Positions 27,448-32,191 of a stretch of DNA of 32,191 bases are shown one piece after another. Under the pieces are notes generated by a model. That model was given only the letters and a program-made list of their open reading frames with translations, had not been told where the DNA came from and did not search any database. Position numbers and translations under genes: made by a program. How positions within the stretch are numbered: the stretch's first letter is position 1; each line of letters starts with the position of its first letter. The DNA lies in contig CAMDTB010000037.1 in assembly GCA_945907245.1 (NCBI GenBank), positions 1 to 32,191 on the forward strand, in the 5' to 3' direction. The stretch comes from Rhizobium sp. Q54 (lineage in GTDB: Bacteria > Pseudomonadota > Alphaproteobacteria > SMXS01).

Positions 27448-29976
27448 CTAGAATTCTCCCGTTACTTCGATGCCCCAGCTTCGGCCCGGACCCACCGTGC
27501 CAGAGGCAAACAGGGGCTGAATGATGGAAGGCGTTTCAAACCTGTCATTCGTCAGGTTCCGGCCAAACACGGATACCCGTACGTTATTCCACGAGTACCC
27601 GACAGAAGCGTTCAGGTCCTGGCGCGAGCCTACCCTGCCCGCTTCAAGATTGACCAGGTTGCCTTCGACCTTGCTGATATAGCTCCACTTCACGCCGATT
27701 TCCAGATCACCGGGCCCTATCGGAACGGTATAGGTGCCGCCGAGACCGGCCGTAAGTTTTGGAGCGTTGCGCGGCGTCAGGAAGGTCGCATCGACAATCG
27801 TGCAGCAGCCATCCTGGGGATTCACATCGGTCATGAACTCCGAATACTTCGCATCGAGAAGGCCGATCGTCCCGAATAGTCTCAACTCTTCGGTAACGAC
27901 CGCCTGGACCTCGGCCTCGACACCCTGATAGACCACGGAGCCGACGTTGCTGAACACGGTCACCACCGTATTGGTGGTCCCGTCAAAGGCAACGACCGAT
28001 TCCTGCTTGTTCTTGAAGTTATTGCGGAACAGGGCGACGTTGGTCTGTATGCGGTTGTCGAAGAACTGCGCCTTGACGCCCACTTCGATTGAACGGGATG
28101 TCTCCGGGTCGTACTGGTCTCGGATGAAATCCGAGACGTTCTGGTTCACGCCAAAAAAGCCGCCTGAATGCCATCCCTTCGCGAACGATGCATAAAGCAG
28201 GATATCCGACGTCGCCTTCCAGGAAAGGCCGAACTTCGGCGAGACATTCGTCCAGGATTTCTTGAGGTCCGCGAACTCCGGAAAATTGTCGATGTAGGTC
28301 CGGTCAAGCGGTGTGATGTAGGCCTGCGCGCCAATGAAATGCTTCTTCTCCTGCGTCCAGCGCACGCCGGCCGTCACAGTCCAGTCCGGAAGGAACTCCC
28401 AGTCGGCGTTCACGAACGCCGCTTCCGAGGTTGTCTTCTGACTTTCGAACAGCTTGTTGGGTCCCTTGGCGCCATAAGCCTGGTCACCCCAGACCGGGTC
28501 GCAACGCACCTGCCCGAAGACGGTGAACAAGGGCGTTCCCGGGCCACCGCGCGGCGCAAGGCACGCCGCCGCCGGCGTCGCGAAGCCCGTAAACGAGGCG
28601 AGGCTGGGATTCAGCCAGGAGTTGGAGGCAAGAGAATACCCGCCGAGCGCGGCGACGAACTGCCAGAAATCGCCGCCGGTCACCCACCTCTGGTTGAACT
28701 TGCTGCTGTAGAAATAAGCACCCGCGACCGCCGTGATCTTGCCGATCGACGTGTCCCAGCTGCCTTCGAGACGCAGCTCCTCGCTGAACTGTTTGAACGT
28801 ATTGTCGCGCTCGATGGTAATGAAATCAGTCGTCGAGCCGTCGAAGTCATACTTGCGATATTCGCGCTGGCGCCGCAGACCGGTCACTGAAACCAGTTTG
28901 AGTTCATCGCTCAATCGCGCCGACATGTTGAGCGTATAGGCGTTGGTCATCACTCTCCCGGGATTGGGAAGATCGGTCGCGATGTTCTTCCTCGGGAAGT
29001 CGAGTTGCGTCCGGCACGGCACATTCGGTAAGCCGAACACACCAGGCAGGAAGCAATCCAGAAACCCGCCGCTGAAATCATATTCACGCGGATCGCTCGG
29101 CTTCGGGAAAACGCCGGCGGCGTAGTTCCAGTTGGTCAGGTAGGCGCCGCCCTGGCTTCGGTCTTCGAACCGCTCGACCGTCGCCAACGCTTCGAACCAG
29201 TCGTTCGGCGTGGCCAACAGGGTCAGGCCATAGTTCTTGTAATCCTTCTGCGGTTGGGTCGTGTTCAGATAGGTGTTCTTGAACCATCCGTCGCGCTTTT
29301 GAATGGTGAAGAATGCCTTGGCCGCAAGCTTGTCGCGAACGATGGGCGCGTTCAGTACAGTCCTGAACTCCTGCTGGTTCCATCTCCCGAAGGTATATTG
29401 CAGCTTGGCGCCGTAGTCCCCCGTGGGCCTGCTCCTGACGACATTGAGCACGCCGCCTACGGTATTACGCCCGTAGAGTGTTCCCTGCGGACCGCGCAGG
29501 ATTTCGACGCGCTCGATGTCGAAGTTCTCAATCACCTGCCCCGACAACGTGCCCAGGTAGATGCCGTCGATCATGACGGCGATCGGCGAGTCCAACGACG
29601 TGTCATCGGTGCGGGTCGGGCTGATGCCGCGAATTGTGATCGCTGCGGCCCCCGCCCGCTCCGGATTGCTGTCGATCCTGACGTTGGCCGAATAGCCGTT
29701 CAGATCCTTCAGGTCGCGGACCGTGGCCAGCTTGAGTTCCGCCGTTACGGCGGTCATGGCCACGGGCACATCCTGGGCTGACTCCTCGGTCTTTCGCGCC
29801 GTGACGAGGACCGACTCAACCTTTGGACCGGATTTCGCTGCCGGATTTTGCGCCGTTGACGCATTATCGGGCGCCGGCTGAGCCGACACCGCGAAGCTGA
29901 ATAAACTCAATGGTATGGCTAGCGCTGCGGTCCGGGCGATCGTTGGAATAAGCCCGCACGCGAAAACTCGCGTCAT
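27448..29976 (-). CDS. TonB-dependent outer membrane receptor (tandem paralogue)
   Basis: The 842-residue receptor is closely similar throughout to the gene downstream of it. It has a signal peptide (ARTAALAIPLSLFSFAVSA), a TonB box region KVESVLVTARKTEE and plug motifs DLNGYSANVRI, FDIERVEILRGPQGTLYG and NTVGGVLNVVRSRPTG. The barrel ends in GIEVTGEF, a terminal Phe as outer-membrane insertion needs. The same paired cysteines recur (about 29010-29055), except that one pair becomes adjacent (GCC near 27805). The ATG at 29976 has GGGGAGGG 7 bases upstream; a TTG at 29979 is unlikely. Its third-position GC is lower than that of most neighbours, and lower than its paralogue's. The two may accept different substrates. 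Confidence 0.95.
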   Translation of the reverse strand: MTRVFACGLIPTIARTAALAIPLSLFSFAVSAQPAPDNASTAQNPAAKSGPKVESVLVTARKTEESAQDVPVAMTAVTAELKLATVRDLKDLNGYSANVRIDSNPERAGAAAITIRGISPTRTDDTSLDSPIAVMIDGIYLGTLSGQVIENFDIERVEILRGPQGTLYGRNTVGGVLNVVRSRPTGDYGAKLQYTFGRWNQQEFRTVLNAPIVRDKLAAKAFFTIQKRDGWFKNTYLNTTQPQKDYKNYGLTLLATPNDWFEALATVERFEDRSQGGAYLTNWNYAAGVFPKPSDPREYDFSGGFLDCFLPGVFGLPNVPCRTQLDFPRKNIATDLPNPGRVMTNAYTLNMSARLSDELKLVSVTGLRRQREYRKYDFDGSTTDFITIERDNTFKQFSEELRLEGSWDTSIGKITAVAGAYFYSSKFNQRWVTGGDFWQFVAALGGYSLASNSWLNPSLASFTGFATPAAACLAPRGGPGTPLFTVFGQVRCDPVWGDQAYGAKGPNKLFESQKTTSEAAFVNADWEFLPDWTVTAGVRWTQEKKHFIGAQAYITPLDRTYIDNFPEFADLKKSWTNVSPKFGLSWKATSDILLYASFAKGWHSGGFFGVNQNVSDFIRDQYDPETSRSIEVGVKAQFFDNRIQTNVALFRNNFKNKQESVVAFDGTTNTVVTVFSNVGSVVYQGVEAEVQAVVTEELRLFGTIGLLDAKYSEFMTDVNPQDGCCTIVDATFLTPRNAPKLTAGLGGTYTVPIGPGDLEIGVKWSYISKVEGNLVNLEAGRVGSRQDLNASVGYSWNNVRVSVFGRNLTNDRFETPSIIQPLFASGTVGPGRSWGIEVTGEF

Positions 29977-30230
29977 CAAGGTTCCCTCCCCAAAATGGAT
30001 TGCCCCAAACGGCAGAGAGAACCGGATCCGACATTAAGGCGTCGAAATCTTCAGCCCGACACACCGTGCAATCCAGAATGGAGCCTAGGACTCAAAAAGG
30101 TCATTAAGCAACTGAATACTTTAAGTTACCAAAAGGTTTCCGAATTATTGATTGATTTAATCTGAAATACTTTCTTCAAACTGATTGCGTTGCACTTGGC
30201 GCAATAATGACCCAAATCGTACCAGCCGAT
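29977..30230 (-). promoter_or_regulatory. AT-rich promoter and leader region of the second TonB receptor
   Basis: The stretch 30080-30215 is the most AT-rich of the window and should contain the receptor promoter. ATTGCG (30184-30189) and CGCAAT (30200-30205) form a spaced inverted repeat, a possible regulator site. The leader carries AGATTTC/AATG/TCCG blocks (30025-30052) shared with the other receptor. An overlapping 66-codon frame (29864-30064) is not considered coding. Confidence 0.5.
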
Positions 30231-31505
30231 TTACGACGCAACCCTGATCCAGAGATCCTTCGGGATCCGCAACGCCAGCGTCTCGACGAACCCGAAGCTG
30301 TTCCGGCCCTCGGCCAGCGCGAACCCGGCACGGCGCGCCACCAGCCGTTCGAACGCGGTGTTCATTTCCTGCCGGGCGAGCGGCGATCCAAGGCAATGGT
30401 GGGTACCCTGACCGAACGCCATGTGCGACGCGGCGTTCTTGCGGTCCAGGTCGAGCACGTCCGGATCACTGAAGTGCCGTTCGTCCCGGTTGGCCGCCCC
30501 GAAGCGGATATGGATCACGCTGCCCTTGGGAATGGAGGTGCCGTGCAGCTCCATGTCCTTCACCACCTGCCGCTCCAGCCCCTGCGTCGGCGACTGCAGC
30601 CTCAGCGCCTCCTCGACGAACACCTTAATCTTTTCCGGCTCGGCGCGCAGCCGCGCCTCCAGGCCGGGTGTCTCGATCATCAGCTGCATCGCCAAGGCGA
30701 GCCCGTTGGTCGTGGTCTCGTTGCCGCCGACCAGCACGTGCTCGGCCAGGCTGACCGCCTCGTTGATGTTGAGCGGCCGCTCGCCATTGTAGAGCCCATG
30801 GGCGATGTCGGTGATCAGATCCTCCTGCGGATCCTTGCGCTTCCGGTCGAACCATTCCAGCAGGTACTCCTGCAGCTCGACGCCCTTGCGCGCCACCAGC
30901 AGTTCGCGCTCCGGCGTCAGCGAATAGGAATGCACCTCCACCCAGTAGTCCGACCATTCCTTGAGCTGCGGCATGTCCTCGGCCGGCAGGCCCAGGATGC
31001 GCGTGATCATGATCAGCGGCAGCGGCACGCAGAACGCCTTCACGAAATCGAAGTCCTCGCCCTGCGGCATGCTGTCGATCAGGCCGTCGACGACGCTCTC
31101 GATATAGGGCATCAGCTTGCGGATGCGCCCGGCCGTGAACGCCTGGTCGACGATCTGCCGATAGGCCGTATGCACGGGCGGATCGTCGCCCATGGCGTAG
31201 TATCGCCTGAACCCCTTGTCCTCAAAGATCTTCCGAGCCGCCGGCGTCCGCACCAGCGATCCCGCCTTCTTCATGGAAAGCTCGGTAGTGTTGCGCAGCA
31301 CCGAGTGCAGGTCATCATAGCGGGTGACCACATACATGCCCAGATCCGGCATCCTGTAGACCGGCGCCTCGTCGCGCAGCGTCCTGTAGGCATCGAACGG
31401 GCACGCCTGGATCGCCGGATCCATCAGGTTCACCCGCGCCGGATCGACGCCGCCCGCGTCCCTGCCAACCGCCCCGCCATCCCTATCGGCATTACCGTCC
31501 GCCAT
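30231..31505 (-). CDS. Cytochrome P450
   Basis: The 424-residue soluble bacterial class I P450 hydroxylates a hydrophobic substrate with O2 and two electrons. Visible are VGGNETTTNG in the I-helix (259-268, oxygen activation), the ExxR pair Glu299-Arg302 (EEALRL), HIRFGAANRDERHF, and the heme-binding loop FGQGTHHCLG (364-373) with Cys371 as the iron ligand. An N-terminal CPFDAYRTLRDEAPVY block is typical. No ferredoxin or ferredoxin reductase gene is adjacent, so electrons come from elsewhere. The start at 31505 has GGGGAGG about 5 bases upstream; the open frame reaches 31595 but the extra residues are not P450-like. It is divergent from the FMN-binding gene. The P450 subfamily and substrate are not assigned. 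Confidence 0.94.
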   Translation of the reverse strand: MADGNADRDGGAVGRDAGGVDPARVNLMDPAIQACPFDAYRTLRDEAPVYRMPDLGMYVVTRYDDLHSVLRNTTELSMKKAGSLVRTPAARKIFEDKGFRRYYAMGDDPPVHTAYRQIVDQAFTAGRIRKLMPYIESVVDGLIDSMPQGEDFDFVKAFCVPLPLIMITRILGLPAEDMPQLKEWSDYWVEVHSYSLTPERELLVARKGVELQEYLLEWFDRKRKDPQEDLITDIAHGLYNGERPLNINEAVSLAEHVLVGGNETTTNGLALAMQLMIETPGLEARLRAEPEKIKVFVEEALRLQSPTQGLERQVVKDMELHGTSIPKGSVIHIRFGAANRDERHFSDPDVLDLDRKNAASHMAFGQGTHHCLGSPLARQEMNTAFERLVARRAGFALAEGRNSFGFVETLALRIPKDLWIRVAS

Positions 31506-31686
31506 CACCGCCTCCCCTGTCGCCACCCCAGGATCATTACACGCCCCACGAAGCCGGCAGGCAAGCACCCAATGTAGGAACCGGATCGACGACAAGCCGT
31601 TGATCGGCTACACGCCGCTTGCTTCGGCCCGGCCCGCCGTCGCACTCTTCACGCCCAGGGCAGCCAACGCGAAGGCACGTGTCGTC

Positions 31687-32191
31687 ATGCGCTTCATTCC
31701 CCTCGTTGCAGCCATCGTCCTCACCTTGACGGCGGCGCTGCTGTGCTGCTTCAGCCTCTGGTGGCTGTTCGCCGCGATCCCGCTCGCCATCATGTCCGTC
31801 GTCGGATTGGCCGACCTGCTGCACGCTACCGACCCGCTACGCCGCAACTACCCGCTCACCGTCCGCTTCCGCTATCTGCTGGAATGGATCGGCCCGTTCA
31901 TGCGCAGCTACATCGTCGAGGGCGATGAAAAGAGCCTGCCCTTCTCGCGCGACATTCGCGGCATGATCTACAGCCGCTCGCTCGGCGAGGGCGAGCCCAA
32001 GGCATTCGGCAGCGAGCTCGACTTCGATGAATCCGGCTATACCTGGATTCACCATTCCATCGCCGCCCGGCCGCCCGCCGACCCCGACTTCCGCATCACC
32101 ATCGGCGGCCCGCGCTGCACCACGCCCTATTCGGCATCGGTATTAAACATCTCGGCCATGAGCTTCGGGTCCATCGGCGCCAACGCCGTCG
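31687..32191 (+). CDS. FMN-binding glutamate synthase family protein, 3' truncated by window edge
   Basis: The frame from ATG 31687 is open to the last base, giving the first 168 residues. Residues 1-40 hold two hydrophobic membrane segments (LVAAIVLTLTAALLCCF and LWWLFAAIPLAIMSVVGLAD). Then come RRNYPLTVRFRYLLEWIGPF, RSYIVEGDEKSLPFSR and GEPKAFGSELDF, and finally LNISAMSFGSIGANAV, the start of the FMN-binding barrel of glutamate-synthase-like proteins. These membrane-anchored relatives lack the amidotransferase domain, and their true reaction is mostly unknown. There is no clear ribosome site before the ATG, so the start is provisional. It is divergent from the P450 gene across about 180 bases. 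Confidence 0.85.
   Translation, partial: MRFIPLVAAIVLTLTAALLCCFSLWWLFAAIPLAIMSVVGLADLLHATDPLRRNYPLTVRFRYLLEWIGPFMRSYIVEGDEKSLPFSRDIRGMIYSRSLGEGEPKAFGSELDFDESGYTWIHHSIAARPPADPDFRITIGGPRCTTPYSASVLNISAMSFGSIGANAV

Noticed and set aside
29864-30064. 66-codon minus-strand frame over the second receptor's leader
   Set aside because: It overlaps the receptor start out of frame; the conserved leader blocks are better explained as DNA/RNA signals, and the frame is not kept in the other receptor's leader.

Overview
The window is high-GC, densely packed bacterial chromosome. The gene types suggest a free-living Gram-negative alphaproteobacterium with a broad catabolic range: TonB-dependent receptors, an outer-membrane TolC-type channel, an RND metal pump, a BTLCP-type transglutaminase-like protein, Rieske and P450 oxygenases, and acyl-CoA/thiolase enzymes. 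The taxonomic placement is inferred from gene content only. I saw no rRNA, tRNA, CRISPR array or insertion sequence.

Layout. 1-1268 (+): the 3' part of an APH-family phosphotransferase, coupled to a small conserved protein. 1398-2447 (+): Old Yellow Enzyme-type ene-reductase. 2529-3185 (-): secreted transglutaminase-like cysteine protein. 3404-5074 (+): MFS symporter with a large periplasmic insertion. It is separated by a bidirectional terminator from a thiolase at 5172-6404 (-). 6751-7290 (+): small membrane protein. 7310-8338 (-): zinc-independent MDR oxidoreductase. 8650-10738 (+): VOC protein, SAM methyltransferase, ABM-type monooxygenase and second VOC protein. 10820-12503 (-): acyl-CoA dehydrogenase behind a wrecked IclR regulator. 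12594-18644 (-): a four-gene CzcI-C-B-A-like heavy-metal efflux operon. 18729-19079 (+): DUF3147-like membrane protein. 19230-21593 (+): DEAD-box RNA helicase with a long disordered tail. 21826-23205 (-): Rieske oxygenase alpha subunit, divergent from a TIGR03621-like LLM oxidoreductase at 23450-24424 (+). 24602-29976 (-): two tandem paralogous TonB-dependent receptors, each with its own terminator. 30231-31505 (-): cytochrome P450. 31687-end (+): start of an FMN-binding glutamate-synthase-family protein, cut by the window edge.

How the genes may work together (inference). Oxidative and CoA-linked enzymes dominate: phosphotransferase, ene-reductase, thiolase, acyl-CoA dehydrogenase, two VOC proteins, an ABM protein, Rieske oxygenase, flavin/F420 oxidoreductase and P450. 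With two outer-membrane receptors, this resembles an accessory region for taking up and oxidising a hydrophobic carbon source such as a steroid, terpenoid or other alicyclic compound. The Czc-like operon is a self-contained metal-resistance module. No single gene set here is a demonstrably new system. The most unusual items are the phosphotransferase lacking the usual catalytic motif, the multiply broken IclR gene, the MFS periplasmic insertion, and the TonB-receptor duplication, whose terminators carry compensatory stem changes.
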